A DNA stretch of 64,000 nucleotides from Arctopsyche grandis (GCF_051622035.1 NC_135359.1:31711501-31775500), one strand, 5' to 3'. Positions 22,258 through 34,061 are shown, counted from the stretch's first letter. Made by a program: numbers and translations. The notes: generated by a model from the sequence alone, not told the origin.

Positions 22258-22400
22258 CATCGCCGACGCCCCGACGCCTTTGCCCCCAGCGCCCCCGATG
22301 CCTCCGTCGCTCCGGGGCCTTCGGCCCCAGCACCGCCGACGCCTCCGGCGCCCCTGATGCTTTCGGCACCCCGGGGGCTTCGCCCCCGGCGCCCGGAGCA
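22258..22400. repeat. GC-rich CGCCGACGCC minisatellite
   Basis: About 140 bases of degenerate units of 12-15 bp built from GCCGACGCC, GCGCCCCCGATGCC and CTTCGGCCCC, in AT-rich surroundings. A short copy occurs at 16142-16190. It is joined to the FP_C fragment in both places. Confidence 0.7.
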
Positions 22401-22403
22401 CAA

Positions 22404-22567
22404 AAATGAAAAATATGAAAAAAAATGAAAAATATGGAAAAAAAAATGAAAAATATGAAAAAAATTAAAAAACTTAAAAAAATGAAAATAATATGAAAAA
22501 AGCTGAAAAAAACTGAAAAAAAACTGAAAAAAATGAAAAATATGAAAAAGATGAAAAAAAAAAATTG
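22404..22567. repeat. AAAATATGAAAA-type satellite-like tract
   Basis: Tandem AAAAATGAAAAATATG units on the plus strand. They look like an expanded A-rich tail. The Phe-rich minus-strand frame across it is an artefact. Confidence 0.75.
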
Positions 22568-22624
22568 TTCCCCATACTGGTTGATGGTTGATCGTCCGTC
22601 ACATACAAATATATATATATATAT

Positions 22625-24757
22625 CATCATCATCATCATTTACAGCCACTCGCCATCCACTGCTGGATGAAGGCCTCTCCAACACGCTTCCACCCGTCTC
22701 TGTTTTGCGCAACACTCATCCATCTCACCCCGCACATTTTCCTAATTTCGTTCACCCATCTTCCTTGCGGTCTTCCTTTTACCCTTTTGCATTCTCTCGG
22801 GTACCATTCAAGCAATTCTTTTGTCCACCTTTCGTCCATCCTCCTAGCTACGTGACCCGCCCATTGCCATTTCAATCTCTTCACTCTATCCACTATGTCC
22901 ACTACTCTTGTCATACTTCTCACCCACGTGTTCCGCTTTCTGTCTTTTCTCGTTATGCCAAGCATGCAGCGCTCCATACTTCTTTGAGTGCATTGGATTT
23001 TATGTAGCATCTTGGTGTTCAGTGTCCAAGTTTCACATCCATACGTCATCACTGGCAAAACGCATTGATCAAAGGTCTTTTTCTTCAGGCAGAGTGGCAT
23101 TTTTGATTTAAAAACAGCATTCATCCGTCCAAATGCACTCCATCCTAATTTCATACGTCTCTTTATCTCTTCATCTTTATTACCAGACATGTCAATTATT
23201 TGACCTAAGTATAAATAATTATTTACTACTTCTACTGGTTTATCATCTAATGGGATGCTATCAGGCATGCAATACCTATTGAACATTAGTTTGGTCTTAT
23301 CTACGTTAATTTTTAATCCTACTTTTCTACTTTCCCTGTCCAGCTGTGTTAGTCTGTTAAGTAGGTCAGCTGAATCACGAGCTATTAAAACTATATCGTC
23401 TGCGAACCGAAGGTGACTCAAGAAGCGACCGTTGATGCTTACTCCGGCTTTGTCCCATTCCAAGTTCCTGAAAACTCCCTCAAGCACCGCATTGAATAAC
23501 TTGGGCGAGATTGTATCTCCTTGTCTTACTCCTTTTCTTATGCTAAATCTATCTGTACCTGAAAAAATTTTAACCGAAGCTGTGGCATTCTTATATATTG
23601 CAGCTAACAGCCCCACATAGGGTTCCGGTACTCCCTGTGTTTGTAGAGCGTTAAGTACTGCATTGTGGCTCACTGTATCGAAGGCTTTCTCATAATCGAC
23701 GAAACCTAGGCACAATGGCCGTTGATATTCGTTGGCGCGTTCGATTAGTTCGCCAACTACTTGGAGGTGGTCCATCGTACTGAAATTTGCCCTAAATCCT
23801 GCCTGTTCTATAGGTTGGTTCTCGTCGAGGATATTCTTCAGCCTTTCTGTAATAACCTTCGTGAAGAGCTTGTAGACCGCTGAAAGTAAACTAATGGGTC
23901 GGTAGTTCTTGATATCGCTTTTATCACCTTTTTTGTGTATTAAGATGATAGTTGCGTTATTCCATCCTTCTGGTGTAGCTTGGTTCTGGATGCATTTGCT
24001 GAAAAGCCTAGCTAAGATATTATTTAGGGGGGAGCCGCCACATTTTAGTAAGTCAATGGGAATCTTATCTTCCCCTGGGGTTTTACCGTTCTTTGCAGTT
24101 TTTAGCGCGGCCTCTACTTCGCTAGGCAATACTGCAGGAACCCTTTGGCCGTTTGTCGATTCCAGAGCGGGGGATTGGCCGTTGTCGTTCTCGTATAGTT
24201 TTGCATAGAACATGTAAACTCTGTCTATGATTTCTTCTCTATTCCTAATTATTACTCCGCTCTCTGATCTGATTGCGATCAATTGGTTTTTGCCTAAGAA
24301 AAGATCCTGTTTGCACTTTTTCAGGCTACGGTTATTCTTAATGGTACTTTCTATTAACTTGCTGTTAAAATCCCTGACATCCCTGACTATTCTCTTTTTA
24401 ATTTCCTTATTTACTAGATTGTATTCTTGCTTATTATTATCCCTATCTAAACTCCTTTTATGCTTAATTAGGTTTTTCGTTTCCGCTGAAATTTTGCTTA
24501 ATTTAATCTGTTTTCTGGATCCACCTAATTTCTTACCTGTTGAGGTTAGAACCGAACTAATTACAGTGTTCAATTCCTCGATGTCTGCTTCTGGGTTTAA
24601 TTTCTCGTATCTATTTCCAAGTTCGAGTTCGAATTCTTTTTTCCTAGACCTTAATTGAGCGAAGTCTGGAGAGCTACTGCTTCCTTTTATTAGTTTCCTA
24701 CGTTCGCAATTTATATTAATGGCCATCTTGGCCCGGACTAATCTGTGATCGCTACCT
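22625..24757 (-). mobile_element. RTE-clade non-LTR retrotransposon, 5'-truncated, RT intact
   Basis: The minus-strand frame runs open from about 24757 to the TGA at 22636-22638. It begins inside the APE endonuclease end (GSDHRLVRAK), so the ATG at 24726 is internal and not a start. Reverse transcriptase blocks follow: GEDKIPIDLLK, NYRPISLLSAVYKLF, QAGFRANFSTMDHL, the catalytic LRFADDIVLIA, and GLKINVDKTKLM; then the RTE tail VMTYGCETWTLN and WAGHVARRMDERW. The 3' end is a (TGATGA) tail at 22625-22640, typical of RTE. The RT half has no stop or frameshift, so the copy is young; the N-terminal endonuclease is missing or hidden in the adjacent (TA)n and gap. Confidence 0.88.
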
Positions 24758-24764
24758 ATATCTA

Positions 24765-24883
<119 letters not shown>

Positions 24884-25383
24884 NNNNNNNNNNNNNNNNN
24901 NNNNNNNNNNNNNNNNNNNNNNNNNNNNNNNNNNNNNNNNNNNNNNNNNNNNNNNNNNNNNNNNNNNNNNNNNNNNNNNNNNNNNNNNNNNNNNNNNNNN
25001 NNNNNNNNNNNNNNNNNNNNNNNNNNNNNNNNNNNNNNNNNNNNNNNNNNNNNNNNNNNNNNNNNNNNNNNNNNNNNNNNNNNNNNNNNNNNNNNNNNNN
25101 NNNNNNNNNNNNNNNNNNNNNNNNNNNNNNNNNNNNNNNNNNNNNNNNNNNNNNNNNNNNNNNNNNNNNNNNNNNNNNNNNNNNNNNNNNNNNNNNNNNN
25201 NNNNNNNNNNNNNNNNNNNNNNNNNNNNNNNNNNNNNNNNNNNNNNNNNNNNNNNNNNNNNNNNNNNNNNNNNNNNNNNNNNNNNNNNNNNNNNNNNNNN
25301 NNNNNNNNNNNNNNNNNNNNNNNNNNNNNNNNNNNNNNNNNNNNNNNNNNNNNNNNNNNNNNNNNNNNNNNNNNNNNNNNNNN
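24884..25383. other. Assembly gap (500 N)
   Basis: Exactly 500 N between a (TA)n tract and a ZAD exon. True length unknown. Confidence 0.99.
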
Positions 25384-25456
25384 GTGGATGAAGATTGTCA
25401 TAGATGGAGACGGAAGACTCTGATGGAGCAGAACAAAGGCATAGTCTGCACTCCAT
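25384..25456 (-). CDS. Partial first exon of a second ZAD zinc-finger gene
   Basis: From the ATG at 25456 the minus strand reads MECRLCLCSAPSESSVSIYD and then NLHP before the gap. The first 18 residues match the ZAD start at 17249 except at two positions (LCLC for LCLG, SAPS for SAPA). It is a paralog in the opposite orientation, with all of its zinc fingers hidden by the gap or absent. It may be a functional gene or a fragment. The CC pair of the ZAD (C3, C6) is intact. Confidence 0.6.
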
Positions 25457-25815
25457 TTTACATAGTGCTATATTAAGTACATTGACAAGAAAAATAACCA
25501 GATATATCCGAACCAAACATATGACTAAACTGAACTGACATTATTGACGTTTTCTTCTTCTTGAGATTTGGCCTTAATTTATACATATTTTACAGCTCAG
25601 TCAAAACAACTATCTTATCTATGTACATTCATTTAAGATTTTAGCTGTTGTTAAATATGGAAATATAATATAAATTTGCTTTCAATAAATAATAGTAAGA
25701 GTACCTATACATAAAAAATCTTGGTTTTGGACGGCACATTGATATTATTTGCTCGAGAGCTCTTAACATGTTGGGTTTCATATTGCGTGCAAGTAAGCCT
25801 TTCCAGAATGACTTG

Positions 25816-25852
<37 letters not shown>

Positions 25853-25900
25853 TAGTATATACTTTATAATTCGCTAGTACGAAGTATTCTCGAGTTCTCA

Positions 25901-26099
25901 TCCATTATATGGAGCCCTAGTGATAGGGTTCATTGTTTGAGAATCGAGAGAGTGCAGACAATGTTTCTCAGATAGGTTGTGGCTATTTGCAGGTACTATA
26001 TCTGCGACAGGCGCAAAGCCTTCTGCGCATGCGCGTGAACTGTCACTGTCAGCGTGTTTAATGTTAAAATTTTGTATTAAACCTCTTAAGATTTAGTTC
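25901..26099. mobile_element. Foldback element, left part (interrupted by a miniature LTR element)
   Basis: 25905-25985 recurs as a direct repeat at 27271-27352. 25985-26099, continued after the insertion at 27107-27255, is the left arm of an inverted repeat whose right arm is 27500-27775. Motifs include GCGCATGCGC and CTATATCTGCGACAGGCGCA. Confidence 0.75.
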
Positions 26100-26586
26100 T
26101 ATGGGGGATGAACGAATGAGACGACTGGCATGTTGAATGCACGTGTTTTATTTATGACAGCTGAAGGCAGAGTGAGTAGCGGCTCTCCGAACCCAGCCGA
26201 GTTGGTCCCCACTCGCAGGAAGGCAACCAAACTCGACCATGTCGTATAAGCGAGCCGCCACATCACTCCTCCCCCAGCATCAGCGATACAAAAATTACAA
26301 AGAAACAAATTTTACAAAAGAAAAAAAATTATTACACAAAGAAAGAGAAAAAAATTATTGACGTCGCGAGCAGGACGGTGGCTCGTCCGACGGTCGCGCC
26401 GATGCGATGCTGCGCCAGCGCCGCTCTTCCGAGGCTGATGTCGGTTGGTGGGGCGGCGGGGGCGGCAGGGGCATCGATGTGGTTGATAATACTCCGAGCT
26501 GGACCGTGAGTCATTGTGGCTCGTGGAGGTGTTGTAGCGCTGCCGCCCATCTGGGCGTGACGACGCTCGTGGGGATGGACGGGGCC

Positions 26587-26617
<31 letters not shown>

Positions 26618-27106
26618 TGCTGAGGTGGTGTATGTCTTGTGGTGTTGGATGACCGTTCTATGTGTACTGGATCGCGCATGACTCCACATCCAGCTGTAAA
26701 GATCGTCGTCTCATTCGCTCCCCCATTTTTTTAAGCACCTGTCATCGACGTTGTGGCTGGACTCTAGTCGGTAGGTAGGTAGCCGTGTCTGCTCGTTTAT
26801 TGTCACCCGCGGGCCGCGACGTGCTGTGTCGATCGCAATGGCGGCGCGACGGGTAGCTTTCCCGCCTGGCTCGGCGAGACAGCGATGAGCAGCGGCATGC
26901 TGAATTAATCGAGGCTGCGTGGCTCGATGTCGGGGGTCACCAGTTATGGGGGATGAACGAATGAGACGACTGGCATGTTAATGCACGTGTTTATTATATG
27001 ACAGCTAAAGGCAGAGTGAGTAGTGGCTCTCCGAACCCAGCCGAGTTGGTCCCCACTCGCAGGAAGGCAACCAATCTCGACCATGTCGTATAAGCGAGCC
27101 GCCACA
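26100..27106 (+). mobile_element. TRIM-like miniature LTR retrotransposon
   Basis: Two terminal repeats, 26100-26262 (163 bp) and 26945-27106 (162 bp), start TATGGGGGATGAACG and end AGCCGCCACA and are about 95% alike. They bracket 682 bp of GC-rich internal sequence without gag or pol. A 4-bp duplication GTTC flanks it (26096-26099, 27107-27110). The uninterrupted site TTTAGTTCGAACTCG is preserved in the opposite foldback arm (27641-27656, inverted). A GATGAT microsatellite (26588-26616) lies inside. The His-rich and Ser-rich frames are not genes. The element must rely on another element's proteins. Confidence 0.85.
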
Positions 27107-27790
27107 GTTCGAACTCGTAAAGTGACGTAGGTAAAAAATATAATCCAAATTAGTTAATATTATTAATTGTTAGAAAATTATTATCATACACAACGTATAA
27201 TACCTGCATATAAGTACAAGCCGCGAACTAGCTAAATGATATAAATCTATTATAATAACGTGCGATCCATTATATGGAGCCCTAGTGATAGGGTTCATTG
27301 CTTGAGAATCGAGAGAGTGCAGAAAATGTTTCTCAGATAGGTTGTGGCTATTTGCAAGAACTATATCTGCGAATTATTGGCTATTTGCATTCTGCGCATG
27401 CGCGTGAACTTTATCCGATTATAATTTCTTACATTTAATGTATGCTAGACTTGTTTAATCAATCGCTCATTATACATGAGGCAAATAAATTTCGCTCGTT
27501 ATTATAATAGATTTATATCATTTAGCTTGTTCGCGGCTTGTACTTGTATGTAGGTATTATACGTTGTATATGATAATAATTTTCTAACAATTAATAAAAT
27601 GAACTAATTTGGATTATATTTTTTACTCTACGTCACTTTACGAGTTCGAACTAAATTTTAAGAGGTTTAAAACAAAATTTTAACAGTAAACACGCGGACA
27701 GTGACAGTTCACGCGCATGCGCAGAAGGCTTTGCGCCTGTCGCAGATATAGTACCTGCAAATAGCCAATAATTTGAAGATATAGTACCTG
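27107..27790. mobile_element. Foldback element, rest of left arm, spacer and right arm
   Basis: The arms are about 265 bp once the TRIM is removed, and about 95% identical. They include GAACTCGTAAAGTGACGTA and AAGTACAAGCCGCGAAC. The spacer (27256-27500) holds the second copy of the CCATTATATGGAGCCCTAGT block. No coding sequence is seen. It is a non-autonomous hairpin-forming element. Confidence 0.7.
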
Positions 27791-28514
27791 CAACTAGCCA
27801 AAACCTTAGATATACTTGCTTGGTTCTTTATGGTCGTTATCCCTGGCTCTATCCAAGTGCCTATCTACAGGGAGCATTGGGTTATAATTCCCTTGAGTCG
27901 CGGCGTATAGTATATCTGGGGAAGCATTTTTATAAATTACTGCTTGGATTGGTGTGCAATTCTCAAATTCTTGCTGAATTGAACTTCAATGTTCCCAGCA
28001 CACTCAGATATACTAGATACCGAGATTTATTCTCTTCACCTGAGGCACGTGCCAATTTAAGGTCTGTTCATACCTATCCAGCACGACCCGAATCCTGCAA
28101 GTATCCTGCAAGTACGGACAGTATTCTTTAGTACATTCTACATATATGGACGCGCATGAATGCGTCAATGCGCATGCGCGAATGGAGTATGAATACGTCC
28201 ATATAATGTACCAAAGAATACTATCCGCACTTGCGGGACACCTGCAGGATACGGGTCGTGCTGTATAGGTATGAACAGACCTTTAATGGTTTCGTCCTCT
28301 GTCACCAGGGGCATCAAGCTCCTCAACCGGATTTGTTCAATTGAAAATATACTGATCTGGTTGAGGGATTGTTTAGTTTGGGATCGTAGCATGTTATATT
28401 TTAATAATTTTATATTTTATAATTTTCTTTTTGTGTAGCTATAGTGACGACTTGGAGCTAATCTGTAAAGTCACTACGGCGAAATTGTATAAAAATAAAT
28501 AAATAAATAAATTG
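27791..28514 (+). pseudogene. 3' end of a Jockey/CR1-type LINE, split by a MITE
   Basis: The frame includes LESRRIVYLGKHFYKLLLGL and ILAELNFNVPSTLRYTRYRD, the post-RT C-terminus of Jockey/CR1-like LINEs. If the MITE at 28060-28282 is removed, the frame reads on through RANLMVSSSV to GIKLLNRI and further. The copy ends in an (AAAT)n tail at 28491-28510. It is 5'-truncated and inactive. Confidence 0.65.
28060..28282. mobile_element. Hairpin MITE, AGGTCTG family, TTA duplication
   Basis: 223 bp; the ends AGGTCTGTTCATACC and GGTATGAACAGACCT are inverted and the arms pair over most of their length. TTA lies on both sides (28057-28059, 28283-28285). The interrupted LINE frame gives the pre-insertion sequence CCAATTTAATGG. 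A 3-bp TTA/TAA target with GC-rich hairpin arms fits PIF/Harbinger-type MITEs. Confidence 0.8.
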
Positions 28515-28906
28515 TAGGCACTCGTCTGATGTACCCTCTCTCTGTTTGTCGACACTTGAAATACATACATATATAGTTGCTAGCTTTATAGAGGAACGCT
28601 ATTTTTTGTGACGATTTTTTCTTTATCTGTGACTAGTATGGATCAGCGTTGCTAATTTATAAAAAAAATGACCACTAACTCGAAAACCATGTGAAATTAA
28701 TAAGAGGTAAGTAAAAATTTACTGCAGTTTTGTCTTAAAATATGTATGACAAAGATTTAAATATGTACGAGCTCAAAATGCACGATCGTAGAGAGAAGGG
28801 GGACTAATTAAATTACAAAACAATTAACAATACAAACTACAATTTATGGAAATTACCTGTCAAAAGTAAGTCAAGAACTATTGGGAGCCGTTGATCTATG
28901 AGGTTA
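28515..28906. other. Intergenic, nothing recognised
   Basis: AT-rich with no coding or repeat signal I can support, up to the 9-bp duplication of the next MITE. Confidence 0.3.
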
Positions 28907-29279
28907 GGGTTTGGTGCAAACGATCGACAAGCGCCAGACAGACTGAACCACAGATTAACTGGATGGCTGCTTTAAACGCAATTCTCGACTTCACGATTGA
29001 TATTTTACAAATCAGATGACGAGTAACCTTTCGATGTGCACAGATGCAATTATTAAAATGGTAATTATTAAAATCGAGTTGGATCTTTCTGGCGAGTTAA
29101 ATAAGGCAAAATTTGGAACTTAAGTATCAGAAGCACAGAACGTATACAGGGTAGGTATGTCAAGACTTCGGGTAGATTTCACTTAGTGTAAGTGCGAGCA
29201 GTGCGCACGCATAAGGTACACGTGTCGTTAATCTGTGGTTCTGTCTGTCTGGCGCTTGTTGATCGTTTGCACCGCATCG
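28907..29279. mobile_element. MITE family 1 (9-bp TSD), copy 2
   Basis: 373 bp with the ends GGGTTTGGTGCAAACG and CGTTTGCACCGCATCG. A perfect 9-bp duplication ATGAGGTTA lies at 28898-28906 and 29280-29288. Orientation is opposite to copy 1. Confidence 0.9.
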
Positions 29280-29445
29280 ATGAGGTTAATATAAAGTTTT
29301 TATCATAGCTTTATGAGGAATTTTCAAATGCCAAGTTTTTTTGTATGTCTAAATATGTGCATAAATGTGGATTGCTTTGGAATATTATAGGTGTAGTACA
29401 AATATATAATTTTATTATTATTTTAATGTAACCAATCAATTTTAT

Positions 29446-30470
29446 TTATAAGTCACGTATTGCCTTCTCCATTTTTTTGAGTAGGCTCAGCAATAATCGC
29501 TTCTTGAAGGATTTGATATTTAGTTTTGTATCCATTATTTGCTTGATGTACTCTTTCACAGGACCGCTTCCATTTCCGTTTTTGTAAGCGTCTTCAACTT
29601 GTCTCGAACTTTCAAAAGAATCAGTTTTTCCATCGATCGGGATCAAATGAGCTTCTCCTATATAAAAGTTTTTAGATAAATCTTCATTACTAAAAGCTTT
29701 GCTTTTTGAACTGTTTTCTACTTCGGATGTGTTGTTTTTAGTGATATTTGTAATTTCACTATCAAATATAGTGCAGTTTGCCACGCAATTAGTTTTCCCA
29801 AGGGTTTCCTTATTATTTTCATCGATATCTAACTTTTGTTTCATCAAATCTACTGTTCCTGTTTTCGACAACAAAACGAACGCTCCATAACTGGGTATAA
29901 AAACTGGATAGGCTTCGTATGTATAATCAACAAAAACTTTCGAATCAATGAATGGTCTAAAAATAAATTCAATACAAAATTATAAATTTATTCTATTAAC
30001 AATAACATCTTATTTACATTATACATACCCTTGATCCAGCATGTTTTTTGCGAATTTCATTAATTCTTTAATAAATCCAGTACCGACCGATACTAAAAGT
30101 GGTTTCATTGCTTCTAAAATAGTCCCTTGCGAACCTAAACTTGGCTTAATCGTGTTCACTGTAAATTTTGCTTAATTTAAATGAAATGAAAATTTTTAAA
30201 ATCTACTATGTGTCTTTTTATCTACGTATTTTAAAATTAATTATTACCTAAGCTGTCCACAAAAATTTTCGTCACTGGATTAAGGTTGTCTTCTATAGTT
30301 TGCCGTCGATTTCTTTTCAATAATTCAATTTTACACATTCGATTCAACGCCGATTCTGACTCCATTTTATTTACTTGTACAGCTTTACAATATTTAAAAT
30401 TGATTAAAACCTTAGTGTCAACGAAACGATGCAATGTGATTATAATAAGAAGTTTTGCGAAAAAATACAT
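29446..30470 (-). CDS. Putative secreted protein, three exons, family unknown
   Basis: Exons 30470-30248, 30158-30029 and 29956-29446 join through GT-AG introns in consistent phase to give 287 residues. The start MYFFAKLLIIITLHRFVDT looks like a signal peptide. The middle reads VNTIKPSLGSQGTILEAMKP and LVSVGTGFIKELMKFAKNML; exon 3 opens PFIDSKVFVDYTYEAYPVFI. The C-terminal half is rich in Asn, Lys, Ser and Glu and ends in a basic amphipathic stretch KSFKKRLLLSLLKKMEKAIR. AATAAA overlaps the end of the frame. I do not recognise the family. It is the first of three minus-strand genes with likely signal peptides. The ATG at 30470 is chosen because it gives the hydrophobic leader; an upstream exon is possible. 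Confidence 0.65.
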
Positions 30471-30850
30471 AATTATTCTGTAAACATATTGAGTCGTTAG
30501 TGTTAATTTAAATCAATAATTGAATTAGAATATATTACAGAATACTCACATCAATTTTTTCTTAGACTAGATAGTGTTTTATTATTAAAATAGGAGTATG
30601 TGAATTTTTAAGATTGTATAGGGTTTTACACTGTAGTTTAATGCTCACTACACTATTAGATATAAATAACTGAAGTAAACTGTTCGAAACTTTCATATTT
30701 GCATTAGGAGCTGTTGAAATTCATTGGAAAGTTGGAAAATACTGATCAGGGATATGTTTCGAAATTAATACTGCATCATGTCATATTTCAAAAGTTTTAT
30801 TTAAATTAATAAATTAATAAATATAAGTGACTACTATTTTAACTAATATT

Positions 30851-31530
30851 TTAAGAACTTCTTCTTCGTACAATCTTTTTTTTCATCCCCATGTATTTCT
30901 GTACGAATTCCAAAAATTGATCTGAAATGACAATATAAATTAATGTATGTACCAATGAATAAGGAATTGAGGTAATATTTTTAAACTTACCAATTCCGGA
31001 AAGTATATTATTCATCCACATGCCATTGGAAGATATGGTATGATCAGAAGGCTTCATATGTTGTATATGGGTATTTTTATCTGACGGAATAGACATTCTT
31101 GCAAGTAAAATTTGCAAAAAGGACACTCCTTTAATATCTTCGATACTGTTACTCATCAAAATGTTGTGCACGATGGGATTCTTGAGTACTTTTTGAACTC
31201 TGGGATTCTTAAGGACACTGCTCACCATTGGATCTGATAGGACTGCTTGTATCGTCTTATTGGAAAGTATACTCTGGACCAGGGGGGACGATAATATGTC
31301 TTCTAAATTTTGAGGTTTTTTTGAATTGCTTGCCTTATTATCTACATTATTGCTAATTATATTTTCGTCAGAGTCTTTTGATTGAATAGCTTTTGCATCT
31401 ATGATTGAAGCCAAAACCAGCAAGAGCGATATTGATAAAATTACCTAGAATATACAATATATTAAGAATTATAATCGGACATTATATAGTATTTATAAAT
31501 TAGTTAAATAACTCTGTTTAATACCTTCAT
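30851..31530 (-). CDS. Putative secreted protein with five nonapeptide repeats
   Basis: Exons 31530-31525 (Met-Lys only), 31444-30991 and 30921-30851 give 176 residues; all junctions are GT-AG and in phase. The leader MKVILSISLLLVLASIIDAK is a clear signal peptide that requires the two-codon first exon. Residues 56-100 are five exact 9-residue repeats of the pattern P-x-V-x-x-V-L-x-N (PMVSSVLKN, PRVQKVLKN). The pattern loosely recalls the NP/DP helices of STI1-like domains, but those are cytosolic, so no homology is claimed. The protein ends in a basic tail KKKIVRRRSS. AATAAA lies about 50 bp past the stop. Function unknown. Confidence 0.8.
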
Positions 31531-31549
31531 ATTGAAAAATGTCGTTGAA

Positions 31550-31897
31550 ACACCAACGTCAACTGCAAAATTGTCAAGAATGAATTAGTTTGGAAAATTT
31601 CACTTGATTTATAAGGGATTGAAAAGTTTTGAAATGTATTTCAATAACTAGATACTAGTTTGTGCTTCAAACTTTACTCATTACAATTTCTCCGCTTTTG
31701 ATATTGAAATACGTATATGTGTGTTTGTAGATATCCGAAATAAGAAATTTGTTTTGACGAGCTCTCAGTGAAAGTTTATTTTGTAACTCGGTTTAGAAAT
31801 TATCAAAAAAAAAGGAAATTGTATTAAAGACAATACGGATCATCATCAATTCTTCAGCATTCATTCTGATATTTGATGATTTTTACTTCTATTATAT
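31550..31897. other. Intergenic, likely promoter side of the nonapeptide-repeat gene
   Basis: No clear TATA box in the expected window; nothing else recognised. Confidence 0.25.
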
Positions 31898-32125
<228 letters not shown>

Positions 32126-32332
32126 TCAATACATGAATTTTTGTAATCGTGGTGAAATTCGAGATTTTATCTGATTTGTATCTATAGGTACATAGTATCG
32201 ATCTTTGAACACGTTTTCATTGAAATATTTTTTGTATAGTTGAAAGTATGCTAAATATCTTAAACCATTAATTTATGATAGACGGAGAATTCTGAGGTTG
32301 TTAGCAAATACTGGGTTTATGATTTGTAATAC

Positions 32333-32891
32333 TGCTGTAGGAATATAGCACGACTTGTGCTATTACGAATCAAAACCAGTGATCTCATCATCGATCCTGT
32401 ACACACATGCATAACTCAAGGGCAACGTCCCCTTCCACCATTCCAGAAGAAAGAGTTCATCGCTCGATCGTAAAACGAACGAAACCCAACAGTGATTTCA
32501 TCAGGACACTGCAACACGTGTCCCTAAAAGTCATTTACACGTGGCACACGACCGCATTCTCAAATGAACGACGACCTGGCGCAGACCCCATAGATATAAA
32601 ACACGCGCCCCGAAAACAGGTCAACACGTGTCCCCAAGACACGTGTCCTGGAAGCGAAGACAAAGCATCTGCACACAGCACGCTTCAAGCCAGAACGTAT
32701 ATAAAGCGCCGCACCAGCTCCAGACGCCAGAGTGAACCTTTGGAGTTCAACCAGCTCACTTCTCCGAAGCTCAACCTCTTCGTACATACAATAACCATTG
32801 TAACAATTGAACAAAAATAAATGATCCTCTTCCAAACTCAACTGAGTTTCCATAGGCCGGGAAATGGTCGAAACCTTTAACCCGCCCAACA
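32333..32891 (+). mobile_element. Solo LTR, family B
   Basis: It starts TGCTGTAGGAATATAGCACG and ends CCCGCCCAACA (TG...CA). It carries CACGTGTC motifs, a TATA box CGTATATAAAGCG (about 32696-32708) and AATAAATGATCC (about 32815), the promoter and poly(A) elements of an LTR. No internal sequence or clear target duplication is seen. The frame at 32407-32820 is an artefact. Confidence 0.75.
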
Positions 32892-32899
32892 TTGCTTTA

Positions 32900-33564
32900 A
32901 AGCAGTTTAAAAATAAATGATTTTTAAACACACCGGGCCCTCCAAATCAATAGGAAATTCCCATAGAGAAATTTTGAAAGGTTATTTAAAGTAGTGAAAA
33001 TGATGTACAATAAAAAGCTTTAAAACAGATAGTTTATTCCCTATATCGAAATTTTTTTTAAAATTAAATAGATGTACATACATACATATGTATTTAATCT
33101 AATATATAAACTTTTTTTTTTGGTTGTAAAACAATATTGTTATTCACATATAAGATTATACATGACAAATAATAGAATTTTTATTAGTCAATAGTTTAAT
33201 CCGTTATTAGTTTGTTCCGTAATTCATTTTAGATCATGTTTCAGATTTAGGACATTCTTCAATGTATGAAAATAGCAATTGAAAGAGATAGTACATTTCA
33301 TTAAAATGTTGGATAAACCTTTGCGTTGTTGATACATATATACGACGTTATGGATATATGGATAATAAAGATTTGTCAAACGTAAAAAACCTTCGTAAAA
33401 CTCAATGTTAAAAATATACAATGTGAATTTTGGAAGTAAGTACTCCTCTGTGTGTTATTCTTTCAATAAAATAAATATAAAAACTAGTGTAAAATTATTC
33501 AATATAATAAATTAAAACAATATTCAACAAAATAATCGGCAAACCATAATTTACGTGCATTTAT
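32900..33564. other. AT-rich intergenic sequence
   Basis: No gene or repeat end supported; short TACATACATATG repeats near 33075. Confidence 0.3.
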
Positions 33565-33573
33565 ACTATGAGT

Positions 33574-33946
33574 CGATGCGGTGCAAACGATCGACAAGCG
33601 CCAGACAGACAGAACCACAGATTAACGACACGTGTACCTTATGCGTGCGCACTGCTCGCACTTACACTAAGCGAAATATACCCGAAGTCCCGACATATCT
33701 ACCCTGTATACGTTCTGTGCTTCCGATACTTTAGTTCCGAATTTTGCCTTATTAAACTCGCCAGAAAGATCCAACTCAATTTTAATAATTACCATTTTAA
33801 TAATTGCATCTGTGCAGATCGAAAGGTTACTCGTCATCTGATGTGCAATCTATCATTCGTGAAGTCGAGAATTGCGTTTAAGGCAGCCATCCAGTCAATC
33901 TGTGGTTCAGTCTGTCTGGCGCTTGTCGATCGCTTGTACCAAACCC
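33574..33946. mobile_element. MITE family 1 (9-bp TSD), copy 3
   Basis: 373 bp, same orientation as copy 1, ends CGATGCGGTGCAAACG and GTACCAAACCC. The 9-bp flanks ACTATGAGT (33565-33573) and ACCATGAGT (33947-33955) differ at one base. Confidence 0.87.
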
Positions 33947-34061
33947 ACCATGAGTATGTAATATCAAATGAATCGTAGAATAATAAGAACATTGAAATTT
34001 TGATTTAGTCATGTTAAATTTTAATTAAAAATATATAATATATCATGAAATATAAATATAT

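Noticed and set aside
24726-24728. ATG as the start of the RTE protein
   Set aside because: The frame continues upstream into GSDHRLVRAK, the end of the endonuclease domain.
26312-26689. His-rich and Ser-rich reading frames
   Set aside because: They come from a GATGAT microsatellite and GC-rich sequence inside the miniature LTR element; no homology or start context.
32407-32820. 137-codon protein
   Set aside because: It lies wholly inside the family-B LTR and spans its TATA box and poly(A) region.
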